NCBI RefSeq assembly: GCF_014646515.1
Contig: NZ_BMNK01000012.1
Span: forward strand, 186,001 to 250,000
DNA length: 64,000 nucleotides
Reading direction: 5' to 3'
From: Nonomuraea glycinis
GTDB taxonomy: Bacteria; Actinomycetota; Actinomycetes; Streptosporangiales; Streptosporangiaceae
The position numbers and the translations under genes are program-made. The notes beneath the pieces were generated by a model. The model ran no database searches. It was given only the letters and a program-made list of their open reading frames with translations, and was not told where the DNA came from. Shown here piece after piece: positions 42,324 through 50,560 of this stretch (position 1 is its first letter; the number at the start of each line of letters is the position of its first letter).

Positions 42324-43747
42324 CGACCCTCGCTCCGAACGAGGGCGCCGCTTCCGACGGCGTCCTCGACGAGCTCATCGACCCCATGGCCGCCAGGCTG
42401 TCGCGCGCCGTGGAGCCGCTGCAGGTGGCCGCCATCCTGGAGAGCGAAGGGCTCAACGACCGGATCGCCCGCGACCGGTACGGCCACCCCGACGTCTTCT
42501 CGCTGGCCGAGGCCGCCTACTCCCGCATGACGGTCAGAAGGCGGGACCTTCCGCCGCCGCCCCCGCCCGGCCTCGTGCCGCAGCGCGCCCGCCCGCTCGC
42601 CCAGATCCTGCACGGGCTCCTGTACGGCCTGCCCGCCGTGCTTCTCCCCGCCGCCTCCGGGCTCGTGGGCACCCGGTGGCTGATGCCGGGCCTGGTGCTC
42701 ACCACCGGGATCGGCTGGGTCCTCGGCAGCGCCGCCGCGCAACTGGCCTACACGCTGGTGGGACGCGGCCACCTTCGCTCGGCCGGCCGGGTGCTGCGTA
42801 CCGGCCTCGTGCTCGGGGTCGGCGCCGCGATGCTGACGGCCACCGTGATCTCCATGGTCAGGGGCGGCCCGGTCTCGCTCGTCGCGCTCTGCGTGATGCA
42901 GATGGCCTTCCAGATCGCCTCCGGCATCCTGCTGTTCTACCGGTGCGAGGGCCGGCTCGCGGCGATGATGCTGCCCGCGGTGGCGGCGGGCCTGGCCTAC
43001 GTCGCCGTCGGCGACAGCCGGGCCGGCCTGCTGACCGTCATCCTGGGGGCGATCTGCATCGCCGCCATCGTGACCGCCGCCGTCCTGCTGACGCTGGCCG
43101 AAGGCCAGGACGACCCGGCGTCCGAGCCGCCGCTGCGCACGCTGGTCCGCGCCCACCTGCGCGGCCTGCTGCCCGCCTTCCTCTACAGCACGCTGTGCGC
43201 GCTCTTCCTGCTCCAGGCGGAGGCGAGGTACGTCCTCGACCGGAGCGACCTGGCCATCGCCGGCGCCGGGCTGGTGCTCGGCATGGGGGTGCTGGAGTAC
43301 CGGGCGCACCTGTTCGAGGACCGGGCCAGGGCGACGCTGCGCGAGGTCTTCTACCCGGCGCAGTTCATCTCGTCCGGCCGCCGGCTGGTCGCCGGCGGCC
43401 TGCTGGCCTGCGTGGCCGCGCTGGCCGCCCTGTCGGCCGCGCCGCTCGCCTTCCTGTACGCCACCCAGGCGCTGTCGGCGGAGAGCGCCGTCATGGCCGC
43501 CGCCCACGTGACCGTCGGCGGCGCCTACTTCCTGACCTTCCTGCTGGCCAACCAGGGCAAGGTCGCGCACCTGTGCGTGGCGCAGGGTCTGGCCCTGGCC
43601 GTCCACCTGGGCGCCCGGCTGCTGCTGCCCGGTGCGGAGTCCGCGCTGGCCGACGTCCTGCTCTTCCTCTGCGCGGGACTGCTCTTCCTCATCATCCTGC
43701 TCGTCCTGATGGTCACCGGCCTTCGGGACGTCCGCAGGTATCGCTGA
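42320..43747 (+). CDS. Multispanning membrane protein, probable PelG-like transporter
   Basis: A 475-residue protein with an ~95-residue cytosolic N-terminus (AILESEGLNDRIARDRYGHPD..., then Pro-rich) and about 12 hydrophobic helices from ~100 to 470 in PelG/MOP-like order. By position, directly after a PelF-like transferase as in pel operons, it is the likely export or synthase partner. Sequence similarity to PelG cannot be confirmed by eye, and the N-terminal domain is distinctive. Coupled by GTGA to the PelF-like gene; a GGGAGGG ribosome site for the next gene follows 25 nt later. Confidence 0.65.
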   Translation: MTTLAPNEGAASDGVLDELIDPMAARLSRAVEPLQVAAILESEGLNDRIARDRYGHPDVFSLAEAAYSRMTVRRRDLPPPPPPGLVPQRARPLAQILHGLLYGLPAVLLPAASGLVGTRWLMPGLVLTTGIGWVLGSAAAQLAYTLVGRGHLRSAGRVLRTGLVLGVGAAMLTATVISMVRGGPVSLVALCVMQMAFQIASGILLFYRCEGRLAAMMLPAVAAGLAYVAVGDSRAGLLTVILGAICIAAIVTAAVLLTLAEGQDDPASEPPLRTLVRAHLRGLLPAFLYSTLCALFLLQAEARYVLDRSDLAIAGAGLVLGMGVLEYRAHLFEDRARATLREVFYPAQFISSGRRLVAGGLLACVAALAALSAAPLAFLYATQALSAESAVMAAAHVTVGGAYFLTFLLANQGKVAHLCVAQGLALAVHLGARLLLPGAESALADVLLFLCAGLLFLIILLVLMVTGLRDVRRYR

Positions 43748-43772
43748 TCACGCACCATGGGAGGGATTCACC

Positions 43773-44498
43773 ATGCATGTCGTCATACTCGCGGGTGGCA
43801 AGGGGGTCCGCCTGCGACCGTACACCTCCGCGCTGCCCAAGCCGCTGGTTCCCATCGGCGAGGAGTACGCGATCCTGGACATCATCCTGCAGCAGCTCAC
43901 CCACCAGGGGTTCACCCACGCCACCCTGGCCGTGGGGCATCTGAGCCCGCTGATCAGGGCGTTCGTGGGCGACGGCTCGCGGTGGGGACTGGCGGTGGAC
44001 TACACCGAGGAGGTCGCCCCGCTGTCCACGATCGGGCCGCTGTTCCCCATCAGGGACCGCCTGCCGGAGCACTTCCTGGTGATGAACGGGGACGTGCTCA
44101 CCACGCTCGACTACGCGGACCTGCTGGCCCGCCACGTCTCCTCCGACGCGCCGCTGACCGTGGCCACCTCGCCCCGCGTGGTGAAGATCGACTTCGGGGT
44201 GCTGGAGGCCAGCGGCGGGCAGATCGTCGGCTTCAGGGAGAAGCCCCTGCTCAGCTACCTGGTCAGCATGGGGGTCTACGCCTTGTCGCGGGACACGATC
44301 GCGAGCTATCCAGAGGGGATGTCGTTCGGGTTCGACGAGCTGGTCCTCGACCTGCTCGCCCAGGACCGGCCGCCGGGCGTCTACGAATTCGAGGGTTACT
44401 GGCTCGACATCGGCCGCCCCGACGACTACGACGAGGCCAACGCCCGCTTCGACGAGATCAGGCCCCAGCTGCTGCCGTCGCGGGAGCCGGTGCGATGA
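43773..44498 (+). CDS. Sugar-1-phosphate nucleotidyltransferase
   Basis: A 241-residue NTP-transferase of the RmlA/ManC-like family without a C-terminal acyl or beta-helix domain. The N-terminus is VILAGGKGVRLRPYTSALPK, then FLVMNGDVLTTLDY (metal Asp), FGVLEASGGQIVGFREKP and GYWLDIGRPDDYDEAN near the end, as in short mannose/glucose-1-phosphate nucleotidyltransferases. It supplies an NDP-sugar for the operon. It is followed by an overlapping SDR gene (ATGA). Base and sugar specificity are not determined. Confidence 0.85.
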   Translation: MHVVILAGGKGVRLRPYTSALPKPLVPIGEEYAILDIILQQLTHQGFTHATLAVGHLSPLIRAFVGDGSRWGLAVDYTEEVAPLSTIGPLFPIRDRLPEHFLVMNGDVLTTLDYADLLARHVSSDAPLTVATSPRVVKIDFGVLEASGGQIVGFREKPLLSYLVSMGVYALSRDTIASYPEGMSFGFDELVLDLLAQDRPPGVYEFEGYWLDIGRPDDYDEANARFDEIRPQLLPSREPVR

Positions 44499-45373
44499 GC
44501 ACCGTGGTGCTGTTCGGGGCCACGGGCTTCCTCGGCCGCCAGGTCCGGGCCCTGCTGGCGGACGATCCCCGGGTGTCCAGGCTGCTCTGCCCCGGCAGGA
44601 CGGAGCTGGACCTGCTGGCGGCCACGCCCGACGACGCGGCGCGGCTGCTCCGCGCGGCCCGCCCCACCGTGGTGCTCAACTGCGTGGGCCGGCTGTCGGG
44701 CGGCTACGACGAGCTGCTGCGCGGCAACGCGACCGCCACGGCGGTCCTCGTCGAGGCGATCGTGGCGGCCGTGCCCCAGGCCAGGTTCGTCCGGCTGGGC
44801 TCGGCCGCCGAGTACGGCCCCACCGAGCACGGCCACTCGGTGCACGAACAGGATCCGGTACGGCCCGCCGGCGCGTACGGCATCAGCCACCTGGCCGGCA
44901 CCCTCCTGGTCGAGCGGGCCGCGCTGGACGGCAGGCTGGACGGGGCGTCCCTGCGGATCTTCAACCCGGTCGGTCCGGGGACCAGCGGCGAGAGCGTGCT
45001 GGGCAGGGCGGGCGGCGCGCTGAAACGGGCGGTGGCGGCCCGCGCCGCGCACATCGAGCTGGGGCCGCTCGGCGCCTACCGCGACTTCGTGGACGTGCGG
45101 GACGTGGCCGGCGCGGTGGTGCGGGCGGCGTTCGTCCCCGAGCTGACCGAGCGGATCTTCAACGTGGGCAGCGGCCGGGCCGTCACGGTGCGGCAGGCGG
45201 TCGCGATGCTGGCCGCGCGGGCCGGGTTCGGCGGCGAGGTGCGGGAGAGCGCGCCCGCCTCGGCCCGCTCCGCCGGCGTCACCTGGAGCCGGGCGGACAC
45301 CGGCCGCGCCGCCCGGGTGCTGGGCTGGCAGCCGGAGTACGGCCTCGCCGACTCCATCAAGGCGATGGCATGA
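44495..45373 (+). CDS. SDR epimerase-like protein with YxxxH instead of YxxxK
   Basis: A 292-residue extended-SDR protein: VVLFGATGFLGRQVRALLA, VVLNCVGRLSGGYDELLRGN, FVRLGSAAEYGPTEHG. At the catalytic pair it reads YGISHLAG (codons TAC GGC ATC AGC CAC), so the usual Lys is His; many homologues have YGISKLAGE. RIFNPVGPG and VDVRDVAGAVVRA follow. It may be a reductase/epimerase with altered chemistry or a non-catalytic partner. It overlaps the neighbours by ATGA on both sides. Confidence 0.8.
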   Translation: MSTVVLFGATGFLGRQVRALLADDPRVSRLLCPGRTELDLLAATPDDAARLLRAARPTVVLNCVGRLSGGYDELLRGNATATAVLVEAIVAAVPQARFVRLGSAAEYGPTEHGHSVHEQDPVRPAGAYGISHLAGTLLVERAALDGRLDGASLRIFNPVGPGTSGESVLGRAGGALKRAVAARAAHIELGPLGAYRDFVDVRDVAGAVVRAAFVPELTERIFNVGSGRAVTVRQAVAMLAARAGFGGEVRESAPASARSAGVTWSRADTGRAARVLGWQPEYGLADSIKAMA

Positions 45374-46371
45374 GCGACGGCCCCCGCCCGCGGTCGAGCC
45401 CGGCGCGTGGCTTCCTGGCGCGGTCGGGGCCCGCCGGGCGCGCGGTGCGCGGGTCTCTGGCGCGGTCGGGCCCCGCCGGGCTCGCGGCGCTCGCCGCGCT
45501 GCCGTTGCTCGGGGGGTGTACGACCGGGGCCGAGACCGGGCCGACGCCGTCGCTGCGGGAGGTCAGCTCCTTCACGTACGTGTTGCAGGGCTATCCGGGG
45601 GGCCGTCTGGACGCCGTCGCGAGGGCGCCGCACCAGCTCGCGATCGTGGACCTGTCGCGGGACGGCACCACCGGGGGCTACTTCACCGCTGAGGAGATCG
45701 GGCGGGTCAGGAGCAGCGGCAAGCTGGTGCTGGCCTACTTCGAGATCGGGTCGATCGAGGAGTTCAGGACCGAGTTCGGGCCCCTGCGGGAGCGGGACGC
45801 CGACCTGCTGCTCAACACCTGGCCGGACTGGCCCGACGAGCACTTCGTGAAGTACTGGGCGCCGCGCTGGTGGAGCCAGGTCGTCAAGCCGAGGCTCGAC
45901 CAGGCGCTGCGGGCCGGCTTCGACGGGGTCTACCTCGACACGCCGCTCGCCTACGAGGAGATCGACCTGGCGCGGCTGCCGGGGGAGACCCGCGACGGCC
46001 TGGCCCGCCAGATGGTCGCCCTGATCAGCAAAATCAGCGAGTACGCGAAAAACATTCGCCCCGATTTTTACGTCGTTCCACAGAATTCCCCCGAGCTTAG
46101 GCATTTTTCGGGATATGTCGAAGCAATTGATGGCATCGGGATGGAGGAGCTGTTCTTCAGGGCCACCGACCGGCCCTGCCGGGAAAACTGGTGCCAGGAG
46201 AACCTGACCCATGCCCTGGCACTCCGGAAACTCGGCAAGGCCATACTCGCCACCGATTACGCCACCTCGCCGGAGAACACCCGAACCGCCTGCGCCCACT
46301 ACCGCAAGGCCGGTATGGCGGGCAATGTCACCACGGTCGACCTCGACCGCATCAGCCCGCCCTGTCAGTAG
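45370..46371 (+). CDS. GH114-like endo-alpha-1,4-polygalactosaminidase lipoprotein
   Basis: A 333-residue exported protein. After an unusual Arg/Gly/Pro-rich start (an internal 42-bp duplication), LAALPLLGGC is a lipobox with Cys50. Residues ~68-330 match the GH114/TM1410-like TIM barrel: LQGYPGGRLDAVARAP, LVLAYFEIGSIEEFRTEF, GFDGVYLDTPLAYEE (Asp190) and DGIGMEELFF (Glu259/260), ending GNVTTVDLDR. GH114 enzymes cut alpha-1,4-galactosaminidic bonds, as Ega3 does in the fungal pathway. It should face the outside, near the Agd3-like enzyme. The stretch at ~46030-46130 is locally AT-rich. A start inside the duplicated part is possible. Confidence 0.82.
   Translation: MSDGPRPRSSPARGFLARSGPAGRAVRGSLARSGPAGLAALAALPLLGGCTTGAETGPTPSLREVSSFTYVLQGYPGGRLDAVARAPHQLAIVDLSRDGTTGGYFTAEEIGRVRSSGKLVLAYFEIGSIEEFRTEFGPLRERDADLLLNTWPDWPDEHFVKYWAPRWWSQVVKPRLDQALRAGFDGVYLDTPLAYEEIDLARLPGETRDGLARQMVALISKISEYAKNIRPDFYVVPQNSPELRHFSGYVEAIDGIGMEELFFRATDRPCRENWCQENLTHALALRKLGKAILATDYATSPENTRTACAHYRKAGMAGNVTTVDLDRISPPCQ
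45404..45487. repeat. 42-bp tandem duplication in the GH114 lipoprotein's N-terminus
   Basis: CTGGCGCGGTCGGG occurs at 45415 and again 42 bp later at 45457 within two longer matching units. They encode ARGFLARSGPAG and VRGSLARSGPAG ahead of the lipoprotein signal core. The unit is 14 codons, so the frame is kept. Confidence 0.85.
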
Positions 46372-46394
46372 AAAAGATGGGAAAGGAGCGAGAA

Positions 46395-47702
46395 ATGCAG
46401 AAAACAGTAGCCGTTGTCGGTATGGGCTACGTGGGCCTGACGCTGACCGCCGCCCTGGCTCGCAAGAACCACATCGTGCACGGCGTCGACGTCAGCCCGC
46501 AGGTGGTCGAGGCGCTGTCCAGCGGCCGGATCCACGTCTTCGAGCCAGGAGTGGCCGAGACCTTCGACGACCTTCTCGGCACCAAGATCTTCATCTCCGA
46601 CCAGCTTCCCGCCGAGCCGCTGGACGCCGTGATCCTGGCCGTGTCCACCCCCGTCGACCTGGCCACGGGCACGCCCGACCTGAGCAACTTGGCCGCCGCG
46701 GCCGGGGAGGTGGCCGCGCGCTGCCACCCCGGCACCCTGGTCGTCGTGCGCAGCACGGTGCCGATCGGCACGTCCCGCGAGATCGTGCTGCCGGCGCTCG
46801 CCGCCCGCTGGGAGCATCCGCGCCTGGTCATGGCGCCCGAGCGCACCATCCAGGGCCAGGCGCTGCGCGAGCTCGTCGAGCTGCCCCAGGTGATCGGCGC
46901 CCTCGACGCCGGCAGCCTGGACGCGGGCGTCGAGCTGTTCCAGGGGCTCGCCCGGCAGCTCGTGCCCGTCTCCAGCCTGGAGGCGGCCGAGATGGTCAAG
47001 CTCGCCAACAACTGCCACACCGACGCGATCTACGCCTTCGGCAACGAGCTGGCGCTCATCGCCGAGCAGCACGGGCTGGACCCGCTGGAGGTCATCAGGG
47101 CGACCAACGTCGACTACCCCCGGCCCGACCTGGCCCGGCCCGGTTACGTGGGGGGCGGCTGCCTGTCGAAGGACCCGTACCTCATGCTGGCCAGCACGCT
47201 GCCGGGACGTGAGCCGTACCTCGTGGGCCGGGCCAGGGCGCTGAACGAGCACCTGCCCGCGTACGTGGCGGGGCGGCTGGTGGAGCTGATCCGGCAGGAG
47301 TTCGGCCGTACCGAGGGGGTCAGGCTGTCGGTGCTCGGCTGGGCGTACAAGGGCTGGCCCGCCACCGACGACATGCGCGGCACCCCCATCGCGGACATGT
47401 TGCCGATCTTCATGGCGGCGGGGCTGGTGGTGCGCGGGCATGACCCGCTGGTCGCCGACGAGGTGATCCTGAAGTACGGCGGCGAGCCCGTCAGCCTGGA
47501 CAAGGCCTTCGCCTGCGCCGACGCGATGATCATCATCAACGACCATCCGGACTACCGCGAGATCGAGCCGGCGGCCCGGCTGGCCGGCTCCGACGTGCGC
47601 GTGCTGTTCGACTCGTGGCGCATCCTCGACGAGGCCGCGGTGACCGCGAGCGGAGCCCGCTACGCCGGCATCGGCTACACCCCGCAGGGGGTCGCGTCAT
47701 GA
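46395..47702 (+). CDS. UDP-HexNAc-type nucleotide-sugar dehydrogenase (WecC/WbpA family)
   Basis: A 435-residue NAD-dependent dehydrogenase that makes a nucleotide uronic acid. VAVVGMGYVGLTLTAALA, VILAVSTPVDL, VVRSTVPIGTSREIV, MAPERTIQGQALREL (the PERTxxG pattern of UDP-ManNAc/UDP-GlcNAc enzymes), and catalytic Cys in GGGCLSKDPYLM are all present. ATG 46395 has AAAGGAG at ideal spacing. It overlaps the next SDR gene by ATGA. It suggests that the operon's polymer, or a branch of it, contains a HexNAc-uronic acid. Confidence 0.9.
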   Translation: MQKTVAVVGMGYVGLTLTAALARKNHIVHGVDVSPQVVEALSSGRIHVFEPGVAETFDDLLGTKIFISDQLPAEPLDAVILAVSTPVDLATGTPDLSNLAAAAGEVAARCHPGTLVVVRSTVPIGTSREIVLPALAARWEHPRLVMAPERTIQGQALRELVELPQVIGALDAGSLDAGVELFQGLARQLVPVSSLEAAEMVKLANNCHTDAIYAFGNELALIAEQHGLDPLEVIRATNVDYPRPDLARPGYVGGGCLSKDPYLMLASTLPGREPYLVGRARALNEHLPAYVAGRLVELIRQEFGRTEGVRLSVLGWAYKGWPATDDMRGTPIADMLPIFMAAGLVVRGHDPLVADEVILKYGGEPVSLDKAFACADAMIIINDHPDYREIEPAARLAGSDVRVLFDSWRILDEAAVTASGARYAGIGYTPQGVAS

Positions 47703-48655
47703 GGGCGCTGCTGCTGGGCGGGGCCGGGTTCATCGGGCTGCACCTGGCCCGCCGGCTGCGCGCCGACGGGCACGAGGTCACCATCTGCGATGACTTCTCC
47801 CGCGGTCGCCGGGACCCGGCGCTGGCCGCGCTCGCCGGCGAGGTCGAGGTGCGCTCGGCGGACCTCACGGACCCGGCCTCCTACCAGGCGCTGAAGCCCG
47901 GCTGGGACCAGATCTACATGCTGGCCGCGGTGGTGGGCGTGCGCAACGTCGAGTCCGGCCCGGCCCGGGTCATCAGGGTCAACACGCTGGCGCTGATGCA
48001 CCTGCTCGACTGGATCGGCCCGGACGACCGGCTGTTCTTCGCCTCCACCAGCGAGGCGTACGCGGGCGGGGTGAGCGCCGGGGTGGTGCCCGTGCCGACG
48101 CCCGAGGACGTGCCGCTGATGATCGAGGACGTCGGTTCGCCCCGGTTCACGTACGCGATCAGCAAGATGCTCGGCGAGGCCGCGGTGCTGCACACCGCGC
48201 GGGCCAAGGGGTTCACGGCCGTGGTCGGCCGCTTCCACAACATCTACGGCCCGCGCATGGGCGCCGACCACGTCATCCCCGAGCTGTCGCTCCGGGCGGC
48301 CCGCGGCGAGGACCCCTTCACGCTGTACGGCGCCGAGCAGAGCAGGGCGTTCTGCCATGTCGACGACGCCACCGAGGCGATGGTCCGGCTGATGGCGACG
48401 CCGGACGCCGCCGGCCGGATCGTGCACATCGGCAACGACGCGGAGGAGACCAACATCGGCGACCTGGCCAAGCTCGTCCTGCGGATCGCGGGCGTGAGCC
48501 CCGTCATCCGCGAGCTGCCCGCGCCGGCGGGGTCGGTGGCACGCCGCTGCCCGGACCTCACCCTGCTGCGCGAGCTCACCGGCTACGAGCCGCGAGTCCC
48601 GCTGGAGGAGGGCGTCCGGCGGACCTTCGAGTGGTACCGGGAGTCGGCGGGATGA
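47699..48655 (+). CDS. NAD-dependent nucleotide-sugar epimerase/dehydratase
   Basis: A 318-residue extended SDR of the UDP-sugar epimerase/decarboxylase type: LLLGGAGFIGLHLARRL, IYMLAAVVGVRNVESGPARV, FFASTSEAYAGG, catalytic YAISK, RFHNIYGPRMGADHVIPE (as in UDP-xylose synthase and 4-epimerases), FCHVDDATEAMVRL. Coming after a UDP-sugar dehydrogenase, it could 4-epimerise or decarboxylate the uronic acid (inference). It overlaps both neighbours (ATGA). Confidence 0.88.
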   Translation: MRALLLGGAGFIGLHLARRLRADGHEVTICDDFSRGRRDPALAALAGEVEVRSADLTDPASYQALKPGWDQIYMLAAVVGVRNVESGPARVIRVNTLALMHLLDWIGPDDRLFFASTSEAYAGGVSAGVVPVPTPEDVPLMIEDVGSPRFTYAISKMLGEAAVLHTARAKGFTAVVGRFHNIYGPRMGADHVIPELSLRAARGEDPFTLYGAEQSRAFCHVDDATEAMVRLMATPDAAGRIVHIGNDAEETNIGDLAKLVLRIAGVSPVIRELPAPAGSVARRCPDLTLLRELTGYEPRVPLEEGVRRTFEWYRESAG

Positions 48656-49428
48656 CGCGGCCCGCAGCCTCGGCAGGAGGTGGGGTGGCACGGAGGGGCG
48701 GGGTGGCGCGGACCCCCGCCTCGGGAAGGGACGGGGTGACGCAGCCCATCGCGTTCTACTACGGGGCGGGGGAGCTGGATCGGCTCACCCGGTTCGACAA
48801 GGTCGTCCTGCAAGCTGACTTCTACTCCCGGCAGGAGCTCGGCCTGCTGCGCGAGCGCGGGGTGCAGACGCTCGGCTACCTGTCGCTGACCGAGGACGTG
48901 GGTCCTCGGGCGCCCTGGCAGCGCGCCGAGCGCAATCCCGACTGGGGCGGCGCGTTCGTGCACGTGGGCGATCCGCGCTGGGTGGCCCACGTCGTGGACC
49001 AGGCCACCCGGGCCATGGCCACCGGGTTTCGCGGCCTGTTCCTCGACACGCTCAACATCGAGCACAACTATCCCGAGGACCTGCCCCACCTGCTCATCCT
49101 CATCGCCGCGATCCAGGAGGAGGCCAGGCCCGCGTACCTGCTGGCCAACCGGGGCTTCGGCCTGCTGCCGGAGATCGCCGGCCTGGTGGACGGCATCCTG
49201 TTCGAGTCCTTCTCGGCCCGCTGGGTGGACGCCGGGCGGTACGAGCCCTGGCCCGACGACGTCCTGGAGGCGCACGCCGAGGTCGCCGAGCGCCTGCTCG
49301 GCCTCGACGTCGACCTGTACGCCCTCGACTACGCCGACAGCGACGAGCTGCGTGACTTCGCGCAGCGGCGGGCGCGGGAGTTCGGGATGCTCTGCTTCGT
49401 CAGCGATCGGGTGCTGTCGACGATCTGA
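48652..49428 (+). CDS. Second GH114-like protein, apparently cytosolic
   Basis: Up to 258 residues. The conserved part starts at QPIAFYYGAGELDRLTRFDK and shows the GH114/TM1410 barrel in brief form: LGYLSLTEDVGP, GFRGLFLDTLNIEHNY (Asp), DGILFESFSARWVD (Glu), VDLYALDYADS. The first ~28 residues come from a repetitive GGGTGGC-rich stretch; GTG 48736 with AAGGGA upstream is a credible alternative start (230 aa). Neither version has a signal peptide, unlike the GH114 lipoprotein in the same operon, so its place of action is unclear. It ends the operon and is followed by a terminator. Confidence 0.72.
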   Translation: MTRPAASAGGGVARRGGVARTPASGRDGVTQPIAFYYGAGELDRLTRFDKVVLQADFYSRQELGLLRERGVQTLGYLSLTEDVGPRAPWQRAERNPDWGGAFVHVGDPRWVAHVVDQATRAMATGFRGLFLDTLNIEHNYPEDLPHLLILIAAIQEEARPAYLLANRGFGLLPEIAGLVDGILFESFSARWVDAGRYEPWPDDVLEAHAEVAERLLGLDVDLYALDYADSDELRDFAQRRAREFGMLCFVSDRVLSTI

Positions 49429-49477
49429 AGCGCCGTCCGATCGGAGGTGCCACCGATCAGAGGTGCCGTGGAGCTGA

Positions 49478-49505
49478 GGCGCCGTCGCCCGAGGGCGGCG
49501 GCGCC
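49478..49505. terminator. Strong bidirectional hairpin terminator
   Basis: GGCGCCGTCGCC (49478-49489) pairs with GGCGGCGGCGCC (49494-49505) around a 4-nt loop; the only non-Watson-Crick pair is G-U. It lies between the convergent Pel-like operon and korAB. The preceding ~50 bp also carry a short direct repeat (GATCGGAGGTGCC / GATCAGAGGTGCC). Confidence 0.75.
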
Positions 49506-49513
49506 CACAGGCG

Positions 49514-50560
49514 TCAGCCGATGCGCCAGGTGTCGCCACCCATGAGCAGGTCGCCCAGGTCGCCGCGCCCCTGCTGGGCCACGGCCTCCTCAAGCTGCTC
49601 GGCCATCAGCACGTCGTAGACCGGGCGGTCCACCTGACGGAAGATGCCGATCGGCACGTGCTGGAAGGCCGGCTCGTCCAGCCGCGACAGCGCGAAGGCC
49701 ACCGACGGGTCCGGCCGGTGGGCGTCGTGCACGAGGATGCGGTCCTCGCTCACCTCCGCCCTCGGGACGACCTCGATGTCGCCATCGGCCGTCCTGACGA
49801 CCGCCTTGGACGCCGACACGATCGGCTGCCCGTGCTCCAGCCGGAGCATGATGTCGTCGCGGACCTCGGGGTCCTTCATCGGCTCGAAGGCGTTGTCGTT
49901 GAAGATGTTGCAGTTCTGGTAGATCTCCACCAGCGAGGTGCCGCGGTGCGCGGTGGCCTCGCGCAGCACCGACTGCAGGTGCTTGCGGTCGGAGTCCAGC
50001 GTCCTGGCCACGAACGACGCCTCGGCGCCCAGGGCCAGCGAGATCGGGTTGAACGGCTTGTCCAGCGAGCCCATCGGGGTCGACTTGGTGATCTTGCCGA
50101 CCTCGGAGGTCGGAGAGTACTGGCCCTTGGTCAGCCCGTAGATCCTGTTGTTGAACAGCAGGATGTTGAGGTTGACGTTGCGGCGCAGCGCGTGGATCAG
50201 GTGGTTGCCGCCGATGGACAGCGCGTCACCGTCACCCGTGATCACCCACACGCTCAGGTCGGGCCGGGAGGCGGCCAGACCGGTCGCGATCGCCGGCGCG
50301 CGGCCGTGGATGGAGTGGAAGCCGTAGGTGTCGAGGTAGTACGGGAACCGCGAGGAGCAGCCGATGCCCGAGACGAACACGATGTTCTCGCGCCGCAGCC
50401 CGAGCTCGGGCAGGAAGCTCTGCACCGCGGCCAGGATCGCGTAGTCGCCGCAGCCGGGGCACCAGCGGACCTCCTGGTCGGACTTGAAGTCCTTCAGGGT
50501 CTGCTTGACGTCCGTCTTGGGGATGAGGCTCAGGCCCTTCCCGTTGATGTGCTCACTCAC
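49514..50560 (-). CDS. korB: 2-oxoacid:ferredoxin oxidoreductase, beta subunit
   Basis: A 348-residue TPP-binding subunit. VRWCPGCGDYAILAAVQSFL holds Fe-S cluster cysteines, and GDGDALSIGGNHLIHALRRN with NNRIYGLTKGQYSP is the TPP/Mg motif. With the alpha subunit it oxidatively decarboxylates 2-oxoglutarate (or a related 2-oxoacid) to the acyl-CoA and reduces ferredoxin. GTG 50560 overlaps the korA stop by 8 nt, so the two are coupled. Its 3' end is only 9 nt from the terminator shared with the Pel-like operon. Confidence 0.93.
   Translation of the reverse strand: MSEHINGKGLSLIPKTDVKQTLKDFKSDQEVRWCPGCGDYAILAAVQSFLPELGLRRENIVFVSGIGCSSRFPYYLDTYGFHSIHGRAPAIATGLAASRPDLSVWVITGDGDALSIGGNHLIHALRRNVNLNILLFNNRIYGLTKGQYSPTSEVGKITKSTPMGSLDKPFNPISLALGAEASFVARTLDSDRKHLQSVLREATAHRGTSLVEIYQNCNIFNDNAFEPMKDPEVRDDIMLRLEHGQPIVSASKAVVRTADGDIEVVPRAEVSEDRILVHDAHRPDPSVAFALSRLDEPAFQHVPIGIFRQVDRPVYDVLMAEQLEEAVAQQGRGDLGDLLMGGDTWRIG

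Noticed and set aside
38770..49428. Reading the operon as a PNAG/cellulose (MatAB, PgaC or BcsA-like) system
   Set aside because: No GT2 synthase with multiple membrane helices is present; the transferase is a soluble GT4 with the PelF hallmark.
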